Below, piece after piece: positions 42,834 through 50,912 of a stretch of DNA of 64,000 bases (positions are counted from its first letter, which is position 1; each line of letters begins with the position of its first letter). The stretch comes from Bacteroidaceae bacterium. GTDB lineage: Bacteria > Bacteroidota > Bacteroidia > Bacteroidales > Bacteroidaceae. The notes beneath the pieces were generated by a model. The model had not been told where the DNA came from. It saw nothing but the letters and a program-made list of their open reading frames with translations, and did no database searches. The stretch lies in assembly GCA_016286165.1 (NCBI GenBank), contig JAEESE010000010.1, positions 62,001 to 126,000 on the forward strand, given 5' to 3'. The position numbers were made by a program, and so were the translations under genes.

Positions 42834-44987
42834 TCAGAATTGCCATCCGCGGAAGAAACGGCCGCTGCCTTCGAGCTCTGCACCGAAGTAAAAGCCAACG
42901 TTGGTCGGTTGGTTGTATCCTACATTCTGCATGACGAGCGAGTGACGGTATACGGGTTCTGCGAGGAACGTGTGTAAGCGGTATTTAGTAGGGATGGAGG
43001 TGATGTAGAGGCGCAGGTGGCGGTTGTCCTTCGTGCGCGTCAGCACCTCTTCGCGCCAATCGCCAAGGACATCTGCACAAAGGGCTGGATTGGACTTGGT
43101 GCCGTTGTTAAAGGTACAGTCGGAGAAGTGGGCCAACACTTCGACGGAGGAAGAGCCGGTGAAATCGAAAGGCACAGAACCACCCCTGACTCCTCCCGTT
43201 ATGGATTGGGGAAGCTGCGTGGTGTCATCCTGTTTCGAACCGGAGGGATTCCCTCCCTGACGGGAGGGGGCAGGGGTTGGTCTATATTTACTTACCGTCT
43301 CATGATCGAGCAACTCCCTACACAGATCTCCATCCCACCAGATACCGAAGTTAATAGGGATGCGGGCGGTGCTATCGATGACCTCGCCACGAACGTTGCA
43401 AATGCCGCCTGAAGCTGACGACCACATCTCGAGACCTAGGTTAGCGGGGTTTATGTCAGCCGCCATACAGCGACCTACATCTTTATTCGAAAGGATTTGA
43501 AAGAGAACCTTGCCCGTTCGGGCATCGCGAAGGTCGCTACCATCGCGCTTGTTCTCGTGGCAATCCCACACTTGAAGGGCGTTATCGACAGGATAGCCGT
43601 CAACTGCAGTGTTCGCAGATGGAGGGAAGAAGGCTGTCAGGTGCATAGCATCGCCGTGGCCGAAGCCCGTATTATAAAGAGGTGTACCGTCGTGATCAAC
43701 GGCCATGGAGCCATAGGTAATCTCATCACAGCCGTCACCGTCGACATCGGCCACACGAAGGTTGTGATTGCCCTGCCCGGCATAGCGCCGCTTGTCGTCG
43801 TCATTGGTGTCGAATACCCAATGAACCTTCAGGTCTTTGCCGTCGAAGTCATAGGCTGCAATGACGCTACGTGTGTAGTAACCTCGGCAGAAAATAGCAC
43901 TTAGGTGCTCGCCGTCGAGATAGCCGCAGGCAGCGAGGAAGCGGTCGGAGCGGTTGGCGTAGTTGTCGCCCCAAGAGCGAATGTCACCACGCTCCGGAAT
44001 ATAGTCAACGGTACTAATGGCGCGCCCTGTCTTGCCTTCGAAACAAGTCACCCATTCGGGACCTTTGTAGATGAATCCACCTCGCGTGGCATTACGATCC
44101 ATATTGTTAGGCCAACCAGGACCGCGAAACTGCTCGCTTGGGTTGTTGTTGGCATGATAGGCTTCCCTGTCAGGGCGGCGTACATGGTCGGCTTTAGAGT
44201 CGCCGATGACTTGACCAAGACCATCAACGGCACCATCAGACGTGCGAACCAGGAGTTCAGCACAGCCATCGCCATCGAGGTCGGCAACGATGAATGGCGT
44301 GTAGTGGGCACCGCTACGGATGTTAGGGCCGAGGTTGACACGCCACAGGGAAGTGCCATCGAGGCGCAGGGCTTCGAAGATGGTGGGTGAGGTGATGCCG
44401 CTTTGGCTGTTGTCCTTGGAGTTGGAGGGGTCCCATTTCAGGATAATCTCAAGCTGTCCGTCGCCGTCAAGGTCGGCCATGGTAGCGTCATTGGCGTTGT
44501 AGGTAACGGGGAAGCGTTGCGACCCAGCCGCGTCAGACGGAACGGGCGGAGTAAGTGGAATGTCTATGTAGCCTATAGGGGCATGGGCAGGAAGAGTCCA
44601 CAAACCGATATAATAAGGTACCGTTTCCTTTTTCATGTTTGCAGGCACCCGCCCGTTCTTATATACCGGACGAACAAAATACTTCGTTTCTACGCTCTCG
44701 GGGTTATAGTCCATCAAGAATGTGGGCTCTTTGGCTTCGCGAACAGCAATCAGTTTGCCATCTCGGAACACCTCAAAACTGACATCCTCAGGCTCTGACG
44801 GCAGGTAACGCCATTGTATGCACACACTATCAGGTGACGTGCGAAAAGCTACCACACCACGTCCAAGCCGTTCGCCACGAAGACGTGAATAGTCATAAGC
44901 GGTTTGGGCAGAGGCTGTCAGAGAGAGCAGTAATAAACATATTATACCACTAAGCAGGCGAAGGTATGGAATGAAATGATGATGCAT
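42834..44987 (-). CDS. Rhamnogalacturonan lyase, PL11, with in-frame repeat insertion
   Basis: 717 residues with a signal peptide (ends at ASAQ). PL11 enzymes cut the rhamnogalacturonan I backbone by beta-elimination. Signs: DYSRLRGERLGRGVVAF at the start, and calcium-binding propeller blades with DLDGDGQLEI, DLDGDGCAELLV, VDGDGCDEITYGS. Near the end are SFTFNN-like and DVLGDWREEVL segments. Residues 571-602 do not fit the family: a Pro/Gly/Ser/Arg run with PAPSRQGGNPSG. This matches a 96-bp palindromic repeat in the DNA (separate entry). The inserted loop keeps the frame and lies between two conserved blocks, so the enzyme may still fold. Confidence 0.9.
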   Translation of the reverse strand: MHHHFIPYLRLLSGIICLLLLSLTASAQTAYDYSRLRGERLGRGVVAFRTSPDSVCIQWRYLPSEPEDVSFEVFRDGKLIAVREAKEPTFLMDYNPESVETKYFVRPVYKNGRVPANMKKETVPYYIGLWTLPAHAPIGYIDIPLTPPVPSDAAGSQRFPVTYNANDATMADLDGDGQLEIILKWDPSNSKDNSQSGITSPTIFEALRLDGTSLWRVNLGPNIRSGAHYTPFIVADLDGDGCAELLVRTSDGAVDGLGQVIGDSKADHVRRPDREAYHANNNPSEQFRGPGWPNNMDRNATRGGFIYKGPEWVTCFEGKTGRAISTVDYIPERGDIRSWGDNYANRSDRFLAACGYLDGEHLSAIFCRGYYTRSVIAAYDFDGKDLKVHWVFDTNDDDKRRYAGQGNHNLRVADVDGDGCDEITYGSMAVDHDGTPLYNTGFGHGDAMHLTAFFPPSANTAVDGYPVDNALQVWDCHENKRDGSDLRDARTGKVLFQILSNKDVGRCMAADINPANLGLEMWSSASGGICNVRGEVIDSTARIPINFGIWWDGDLCRELLDHETVSKYRPTPAPSRQGGNPSGSKQDDTTQLPQSITGGVRGGSVPFDFTGSSSVEVLAHFSDCTFNNGTKSNPALCADVLGDWREEVLTRTKDNRHLRLYITSIPTKYRLHTFLAEPVYRHSLVMQNVGYNQPTNVGFYFGAELEGSGRFFRGWQF
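43182..43277. repeat. 96-bp palindromic repeat inside the PL11 coding sequence
   Basis: Ends 43182-43199 and 43260-43277 are 18-bp inverted repeats with two mismatches (ACCCCTGxCxCCTCCCGT). Length 96 bp equals 32 codons, so the frame is kept. An internal GGAGGGATTCCCTCC hairpin is present. Confidence 0.75.
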
Positions 44988-45017
44988 AAGCCAAGCGTTA
45001 TGGGATAAAGGTGAAAA

Positions 45018-46133
45018 CTAAGAGACCGCCAGAGGTGCTACTCCGGAAATTGTGGTTCCGGCAGACGAAAATGCGGCAGGCGTTGTTGCCCCAACTGGCG
45101 GAGAAACTGCGGCCGATGACGTGGAAGTGTTTGTGCTGGAAAGCTGTAGCAGAGCGGTTATCTTATCGCGCACATGTTCCATCTGAGGTGCTGCCAGGAA
45201 GGCGGTATTCTTCTTGAGTACGAGGTCTATGGGAAGTACGCTGTGCTGATAGCTTGAGAGTTCACACTGGCGCTGTTTGGCGTGCATGGCCAGTGATTTT
45301 ATCTCCCGCTCACGCTCTTTGCGGAGCTGGGCACATATGGGTTCGAGCAATGGCAATATGACATTCTCAAAGAGTGTGTGACCTTGGATGTAGAGGTATG
45401 TCGCATCTGGGGTGATGCCCAAATCCTTGAGGTCTTGCTTCACCGCTTGATAATCCTTCCTGGCCTCAGGGAAATGATTCTGCAGCCAGGCCATCTTCTG
45501 GTTGACGCGTCGACGCAGTTGTGCCAGGGATTCCTCTGGGTGTGATGTGTTGATACTATGGAAACCTACGAAACCGCAGAAGTCCATGAGCGAGAAGTGC
45601 TTGTACTTGTCATGGCGATAGCACCATATATTCCACACGAAAAGCGGCCATATTATCTGGCTGTACTCGCGAAGGAATTCCTCGTAATCGAGCATGGGGC
45701 GGTCGTTAAGGGTGGCTGTGACGACTGCCTGGTGCAAGGAAGGCGCCCAACACTGGAAGTTCTCGATGGCATAAACGAAGGTATGGATAACATAAGGCGA
45801 GTGATTAAGAAGGCGGCTCGTCTCAGTGGCATCACGCAGGAGGTAATCGTAGTCGGCATCTACGCACGCTATCATTGCCTGTCCCAACTGCCGCGCATCG
45901 AGGATGTTTGTCAATGCCTGACGCTTGCCTTTGCCGAGGTTGTCGTGCGAAGGCAACTTTATCTCGAAATACAGTTCGGGCGTTTCGAAGTCTTTAAGGA
46001 TGGAACGCCAGAAAGCCACATCGTCGAAACTTTCTACAAAGGCAACTATACGCTTGCGTGCCGTCGAAGGCCGCAGGCGATTTGCTGCTTCAAAGTAGGC
46101 TGAACTAAGGTTCTTTGTTAGGCGTTTTGACAT
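45018..46133 (-). CDS. DUF4435 protein, TOPRIM-like putative nuclease
   Basis: 371 residues. TOPRIM-like motifs: FVESFDDVAFW with Glu34, and ACVDADYD with Asp92 and Asp94. The middle part is helical (about 150-320). The last 43 residues are a low-complexity Ser/Thr/Ala/Pro tail. DUF4435 proteins occur as the second gene beside an AAA ATPase, as in the PARIS anti-phage system (AriA with AriB). Here an ATPase gene is upstream in the same direction, 123 bp away. The enzymatic activity is inferred. Confidence 0.75.
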   Translation of the reverse strand: MSKRLTKNLSSAYFEAANRLRPSTARKRIVAFVESFDDVAFWRSILKDFETPELYFEIKLPSHDNLGKGKRQALTNILDARQLGQAMIACVDADYDYLLRDATETSRLLNHSPYVIHTFVYAIENFQCWAPSLHQAVVTATLNDRPMLDYEEFLREYSQIIWPLFVWNIWCYRHDKYKHFSLMDFCGFVGFHSINTSHPEESLAQLRRRVNQKMAWLQNHFPEARKDYQAVKQDLKDLGITPDATYLYIQGHTLFENVILPLLEPICAQLRKEREREIKSLAMHAKQRQCELSSYQHSVLPIDLVLKKNTAFLAAPQMEHVRDKITALLQLSSTNTSTSSAAVSPPVGATTPAAFSSAGTTISGVAPLAVS

Positions 46134-46164
46134 CGCTTATACTTATCTATCTTTGTTTATTAAA

Positions 46165-46252
46165 CCTTAAACGCTAAACGATAATTGTTAATTGTTAATC
46201 GCAAATCGTTAATCGCAAATCGTTAATCGCTAAACGTTAATCGTTAAACGCA
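46165..46252. repeat. Word-like tandem repeat (TTAATCGCAAATCG, TAAACG)
   Basis: About 88 bp of TTGTTAATCGCAAATCG and TAAACG words between the ATPase and DUF4435 genes. A TATCTTTG box at 46148-46155 points the other way, into the ATPase gene's antisense side. Confidence 0.75.
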
Positions 46253-46256
46253 TCCA

Positions 46257-47078
46257 CTAATCCACGATAATATCTTCAACGTCGGTTACGCAGTCGGCCC
46301 AGCCGCTCATGATGACGGCAGGCGAATGTGTAGTCAGTATTACCTGAGCATTAGGATTGAGTTCAGTGATGAGTTCGAGAAGGCGTTGTTGCCATTCGAT
46401 ATGCAGGCTTATCTCAGGCTCGTCCATCAGCAGCACATAAGGTTCGCGGTTCTCAACGAGCACGGTGAGAAGTATGATGAGCATCTGCTTCTCGCCCGAC
46501 GAGAGGAGATAAGGCGTCAGGCGCTCTCCGAGGTGATGGAAGAATATCTCGTTTGATGTGCGGTCTATCTTCTTGCCTGTAGCCTCAAAGAGCTCATCGA
46601 CGAGGTCCTGGAAATGTGCCTTCTCCTGAGCTATCTGGGCTGCTTTCTGCTGAGCATCGGGGTCGGCAGCTGTGAAGAGTGCCACTATGCGGTTGCTCTG
46701 ACTAACCTGATAGTCGAGGAAACGCCGCTGCAATTGATAGAGCTGCCAGTCGAGTTCTGTAGTCAAACGTGCCTCCATAACCTTGTTCAGAATATCGGCA
46801 CTTACAAGTGGACGGTCCACGCCTCGTATGACATCGAAGCGGACGCTGTCAGCTTCTTCAGGCTCGAAAGTAAGGTGCACGCCAAGGCTGTTGTAGTCGC
46901 GCTCAAGTTCCTCCTTGCCTTGCGTCAGGCGTCGTATGGTCTTACGCAGGATTGTGCTCTTGCCTACGCCATTGATACCGCTGAGCACGTTGACACCAGG
47001 CCGAAGGTCCCAAACGATATGTCTGGTGCCTCGCCACAAGGAGTCTATCTCTATTCGTTTAATGTAATTAGCTGTCAT
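46257..47078 (-). CDS. AAA/ABC-type ATPase paired with DUF4435
   Basis: 273 residues from ATG 47078; the longer frame begins with TTG. Walker A is GINGVGKST (about residue 33), the ABC-type signature LLSSGEKQML, Walker B YVLLMDEPEISLH and the histidine switch TTHSP near the end. Between them is a short coiled insertion (about 90-175). This is an OLD/AAA15-like ATPase, close to one half of two-gene defence systems. It is shorter than the AriA proteins I recall, so an ordinary housekeeping ATPase pair remains possible. TATCTTTA about 30 bp upstream may be its -7 box. Confidence 0.78.
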   Translation of the reverse strand: MTANYIKRIEIDSLWRGTRHIVWDLRPGVNVLSGINGVGKSTILRKTIRRLTQGKEELERDYNSLGVHLTFEPEEADSVRFDVIRGVDRPLVSADILNKVMEARLTTELDWQLYQLQRRFLDYQVSQSNRIVALFTAADPDAQQKAAQIAQEKAHFQDLVDELFEATGKKIDRTSNEIFFHHLGERLTPYLLSSGEKQMLIILLTVLVENREPYVLLMDEPEISLHIEWQQRLLELITELNPNAQVILTTHSPAVIMSGWADCVTDVEDIIVD

Positions 47079-47249
47079 AACCAACAAGTTTATTGTTTCT
47101 GGCCGTAAAGATAATGAAAAGTTGAAAGTTTTATGTTGAAAGATGAAACTTTTCGCTTACAATGGCACTTTTTTCTCTTTTCACTTCATCACTTTGCATT
47201 TATTAGACTTAATTTTTCTCTTTTCCCTTTTCATTTTTCACTTTTTATG

Positions 47250-47257
47250 TACCTTTG
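47250..47257 (+). promoter_or_regulatory. -7 box TACCTTTG
   Basis: Lies 21 bp before ATG 47279; a poly-T/C-rich stretch precedes it. Confidence 0.7.
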
Positions 47258-47278
47258 CGAAAAAATAAACACAGAGTC

Positions 47279-47680
47279 ATGGATTATATCTTCGAAACCA
47301 CGATGGAAGTGCGCGACTACGAGTGCGACATCGAGGGCATCGTGAACAATGCCAACTACCTCCATTATGCCGAGCACACGCGTCATCTGTTCCTGCGTAG
47401 CTTAGGCGTCAGCTTTGCTGCTATACACGAACAAGGTTACGATGCCGTTGTGGCACGGATGAAACTGGATTTCAAGACACCTCTGCGTTGCGACGACCGT
47501 TTCGTGTCGCGTTTATCCTTGAAGAAAGACGGCGTGAAATTCATCTTTCACCAAGCCATCTACCGCGAATCGGACATGGCACTATGTTTCCGAGGCGACA
47601 TTACGCTGGTGTGCCTTCACAATGGCCAACTCGCACGCACTTCGCCTTACGACGAAGTTTTCAAACCGTTTGTCGCTTGA
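47279..47680 (+). CDS. Acyl-CoA thioesterase, hot-dog (4HBT) family
   Basis: 133 residues, the usual size for a YbgC/FadM-type single hot-dog domain. VRDYECDIEGIVNNANYLHY holds the catalytic-type Asp and the N/G-V-N-N helix start. It hydrolyses acyl thioesters in the cytoplasm; the acyl chain cannot be told. ATG 47279 follows the promoter box. Its last 20 bp overlap the 3' end of the convergent pump gene. Confidence 0.85.
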   Translation: MDYIFETTMEVRDYECDIEGIVNNANYLHYAEHTRHLFLRSLGVSFAAIHEQGYDAVVARMKLDFKTPLRCDDRFVSRLSLKKDGVKFIFHQAIYRESDMALCFRGDITLVCLHNGQLARTSPYDEVFKPFVA

Positions 47681-50600
47681 AGACCTTTTCTTCAATCGTC
47701 TGAAACACAACGAAGAGCGCAGGCACAAACAAAATCAAGGCTATAGTGCCAACGAGCATACCGCCTACGGTGCCTACGCCTAACGAGCGGTTGCCATTGG
47801 CGCCTGCTCCTGTTGCAAAAATCATAGGCAACAGGCCGAATACCAATGTCAGCGACGTCATCAGGATTGGGCGCAGGCGCACTTTGGCTGCAGAGATTGC
47901 CGCCATGGGGATTGACATACCTGCCCGCCGCCTCTCGCTAGCATATTCCGTGAGCAGAATTGCCGTTTTCGAGAGCAAGCCTATGAGCATGATGACGCCC
48001 GTTTGCATATAGATGTTATTCTCCAACCCGAACAACTGAGCAAACAGGAACGAGCCCATAAGTCCGAATGGCACACTGAGGATGATAGCCAACGGCATGA
48101 ACAGACTCTCATATAACGCGCAGAGAATGAGATAGATGAAGATGATGCAGATGGCAAAGACGTAAATAGTGTGCTGACCAGCCGACGCCTCTTCACGGCT
48201 CATACCTGCAAATTCGTAACCATAGCCCTCGGGCAGCACGCGTGCCGCTTCTTCGCGTACAGCCTGAAGTACCTGTCCAGAGCTGTAGCCCTTTTCGGGC
48301 ATACCACTTACCTGAATGGCAGGGAAAAGGTTGAAACGAGTGAGATTGGCTGTACCCAAGATAGGTTTCAGTTCTACGAAGCCGGAGATGGGCGCCATAG
48401 AGCCGTCGCCTGTGCGCACATACATATTCTCCAAAGAATGTTCGTCGAGGCGTGCCGTGACCTCTGCCTGCACCATCACTCGGTAGAGTTTCGAGAACTT
48501 GTTCATGTTGGACGAATAATTGCCGCCCACATATCCCGACAGGCACGACAGCACATCCGTAGGCGAGATGCCAGCCCGTTTGCAGCGCGCAGCATCGACG
48601 TACAAGCGATATTGTGGATAGCGGTTGTTGAACGAGGTCTGCGAACGCGATATCTCAGGGCGAGCCTGCAGAGCAGCGATGAGGCGGTTGGTGACCGCCA
48701 TCAGCGAGTCCACGCCACGATCCTGATGATCCTGCACTTGCATCTCAAAGCCGTTGGTGGCGCCATAGCCGCTGATCATGGGTTGTGTGAACGCCATTAT
48801 CTTAGCCTCACTGATGTCAGCCACACGACGGTTGACTTCTGCCATCACGCTCTTGAGGTCGTCACCTTTGCCACGACGCTCGTCCCAGTTCTTCAGTCTG
48901 AGCAGGAACATACCATTGTTGGAACTCTGTCCTGCCATTCGGCTTACACCAACACTCTTGGAATACGCCTTTATTTGAGGCAGGTCGGTGATAAGTTTTT
49001 CCACACGGTTCATCATCTGATGCGTAGCCTCCTTTGTGCTACCAGGCTGCGTCTGCACGGTGACGTAAATCACGCCCATATCTTCGTCTGGCACGAGAGC
49101 CGTCTTGGTGGTAGACAATAGGAAATAGAAGAGAATCAGGGCTGCGACTACGGAGAGGACGACCAACCATATATGGCGCATGAGAAAACCTACACATTGC
49201 TTATATCGGGCCACGGTAGCGGCCTGCACGCTCTTCAGTCGGGCCAAGGCAGTCTGCTTGCCGGGCTTATCGCCGTTGCGCGGTTTCAGGAAATGTGCAC
49301 AGAGGGCAGGGCTCAGCGTCAATGCGTTAATCATCGATATGAGCACAGCCACGGCCATCGTCAGACCGAACTGCGTGTAGAAGATACCGCTGGTGCCGCC
49401 CATGAAGCACACGGGGATGAACACCGCCATGAAGACCAGCGTGGAAGTGATGAGCGCCGTGGTAACATTGCCCATGGCCGAGAGCGTGGCCGTTCGGCGG
49501 TTACGCTCGCCAGCATCAAACTGTGCCTGCGTAGCTTCAGCCACCACTATGGCATCGTCGACCACCGTGCCTATAACCAGCACCAGGGCAAACAACGTCA
49601 GCGTGTTGAGCGAGAAACCCGCTACGTAGAGGAAGCCGAACGTGCCCACCAGCGACACCACAATAGCAACAAGCGGTATCAGTGTGGCACGCCAGTTGCG
49701 CAGGAACAGCAGAACTACCAACACCACTAGCGCCACAGCCTCCAGCAGCGTGCGCTCCACGCTGTTGATAGAGGCATCCAGGAAATCCTTGGTCGACATC
49801 ATGTCGATTAATTCCATATCGGCAGGAAGGTCATGGCGTATTTCCTCAACAAGCTTGTCAATGGCTATGATTATCTCGTTGGCATTGGAGCCTGGCGTCT
49901 GCGAGATCATACACGTGGAGCCTGGATGTCCGTTGATTTCGCCCTCGATGGCATAGCCCTGCAAGCCCATCTCGATGCGTGCCACATCCTTCAGGCGCAG
50001 TATGCTGCCATCGGGCAGGCTGCGCACAACGAGGTTCTCGTAGTCGCTTTCATCTTCGTAGCGTCCACGGTATTTCAGCACGTATTGGAATGCATTATCG
50101 CTCTCTTCGCCCAGCGTGCCGGCCGGACTCTCCACGTTCTGCTCTGCCAGCACAGCGTTTATGTCGGATGGCATCAGGCCGTGCTGCGCCATCTTAGCTG
50201 GGTCAAGCCATATGCGCATGGAATAGTTGGAGCCATACACGTCCACCTCGCCCACGCCAGGCACGCGCGACAGCCGCGGTTCGATATTTATCTTGAAATA
50301 GTTGTTGAGAAACGCCAAGTCATAAGTACCGCCTGGACTATACAAACCCAATGATTTCAACGTTGACGTTTGGCGTCGCATCACTATGACGCCTGTTCGG
50401 GTGACCTCGGCAGGCAGCAAGCCCTGAGCCTGTGCCACACGGTTCTGCACGTTGACCGTAGCCATGTCGGGGTCGGTTCCCTGCTTGAAGAAAACGTTGA
50501 TATTGGCCGACCCGTTGTTTGAGGCGTTCGAGGTCATGTAAATCATGTTCTCCACGCCATTGATGGCCTCCTCCAGAGGCACTACCACGGCTTTCTGCAA

Positions 50601-50774
50601 TGTCTCAGCGTTAGCTCCGGTATAGGATGTCCTCACACTCACGGTAGGCGGCGCGATATCTGGGAACTGCTCGATAGGCAATTGGGTGAGGCCAATGGCT
50701 CCCACTATGACAATCATCACGGAAATAACTCCCGCGAGGATCGGACGGTCTATAAAAGTCTTGACGTTGAACAT
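47661..50774 (-). CDS. RND multidrug efflux permease (AcrB/HAE1 type)
   Basis: 1,037 residues with 12 membrane segments and two large periplasmic loops. The N-terminus FIDRPILAGVISVMIVIVG, the proton-relay Asp pair in VGTVVDDAIVVAEA (TM4), and TEYASERRRAG in TM10 are HAE1 marks. It drives out drugs, bile salts or other amphiphiles with the proton gradient. The usual membrane-fusion and TolC-type genes are not next to it: upstream is a divergent helicase and downstream a convergent thioesterase. It must use partners from elsewhere. Confidence 0.94.
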   Translation of the reverse strand: MFNVKTFIDRPILAGVISVMIVIVGAIGLTQLPIEQFPDIAPPTVSVRTSYTGANAETLQKAVVVPLEEAINGVENMIYMTSNASNNGSANINVFFKQGTDPDMATVNVQNRVAQAQGLLPAEVTRTGVIVMRRQTSTLKSLGLYSPGGTYDLAFLNNYFKINIEPRLSRVPGVGEVDVYGSNYSMRIWLDPAKMAQHGLMPSDINAVLAEQNVESPAGTLGEESDNAFQYVLKYRGRYEDESDYENLVVRSLPDGSILRLKDVARIEMGLQGYAIEGEINGHPGSTCMISQTPGSNANEIIIAIDKLVEEIRHDLPADMELIDMMSTKDFLDASINSVERTLLEAVALVVLVVLLFLRNWRATLIPLVAIVVSLVGTFGFLYVAGFSLNTLTLFALVLVIGTVVDDAIVVAEATQAQFDAGERNRRTATLSAMGNVTTALITSTLVFMAVFIPVCFMGGTSGIFYTQFGLTMAVAVLISMINALTLSPALCAHFLKPRNGDKPGKQTALARLKSVQAATVARYKQCVGFLMRHIWLVVLSVVAALILFYFLLSTTKTALVPDEDMGVIYVTVQTQPGSTKEATHQMMNRVEKLITDLPQIKAYSKSVGVSRMAGQSSNNGMFLLRLKNWDERRGKGDDLKSVMAEVNRRVADISEAKIMAFTQPMISGYGATNGFEMQVQDHQDRGVDSLMAVTNRLIAALQARPEISRSQTSFNNRYPQYRLYVDAARCKRAGISPTDVLSCLSGYVGGNYSSNMNKFSKLYRVMVQAEVTARLDEHSLENMYVRTGDGSMAPISGFVELKPILGTANLTRFNLFPAIQVSGMPEKGYSSGQVLQAVREEAARVLPEGYGYEFAGMSREEASAGQHTIYVFAICIIFIYLILCALYESLFMPLAIILSVPFGLMGSFLFAQLFGLENNIYMQTGVIMLIGLLSKTAILLTEYASERRRAGMSIPMAAISAAKVRLRPILMTSLTLVFGLLPMIFATGAGANGNRSLGVGTVGGMLVGTIALILFVPALFVVFQTIEEKVFKRQTV

Positions 50775-50793
50775 TATTTTGTGTAAACTGCTG

Positions 50794-50801
50794 CAAAAAT
50801 A
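50794..50801 (-). promoter_or_regulatory. -7 box TATTTTTG for the RND gene (minus strand)
   Basis: Reads TATTTTTG from 50801 to 50794, 20 bp before the start codon. The divergent helicase has a degenerate TATCTTCG at 50887-50894. Confidence 0.5.
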
Positions 50802-50912
50802 GTAAAAGTTTTGAGTTTATGATTTAAAGTTTATGGTTTTTATTTCTTTTCCTACGTTTTTCTCTTATTATCCGTTACATTTTTACTATCTTCGCGCCAA
50901 AATCAAAGGATT

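Noticed and set aside
42834..44987. Frameshift or pseudogene status for PL11 because of the odd residues 571-602
   Set aside because: The inserted unit is 96 bp, the frame is kept, and conserved PL11 blocks continue after it, so I call it an intact gene with an insertion.
45011..45217. Small plus-strand gene opposite the DUF4435 C-terminus
   Set aside because: No promoter box and no domain; it is the complement of the low-complexity tail.
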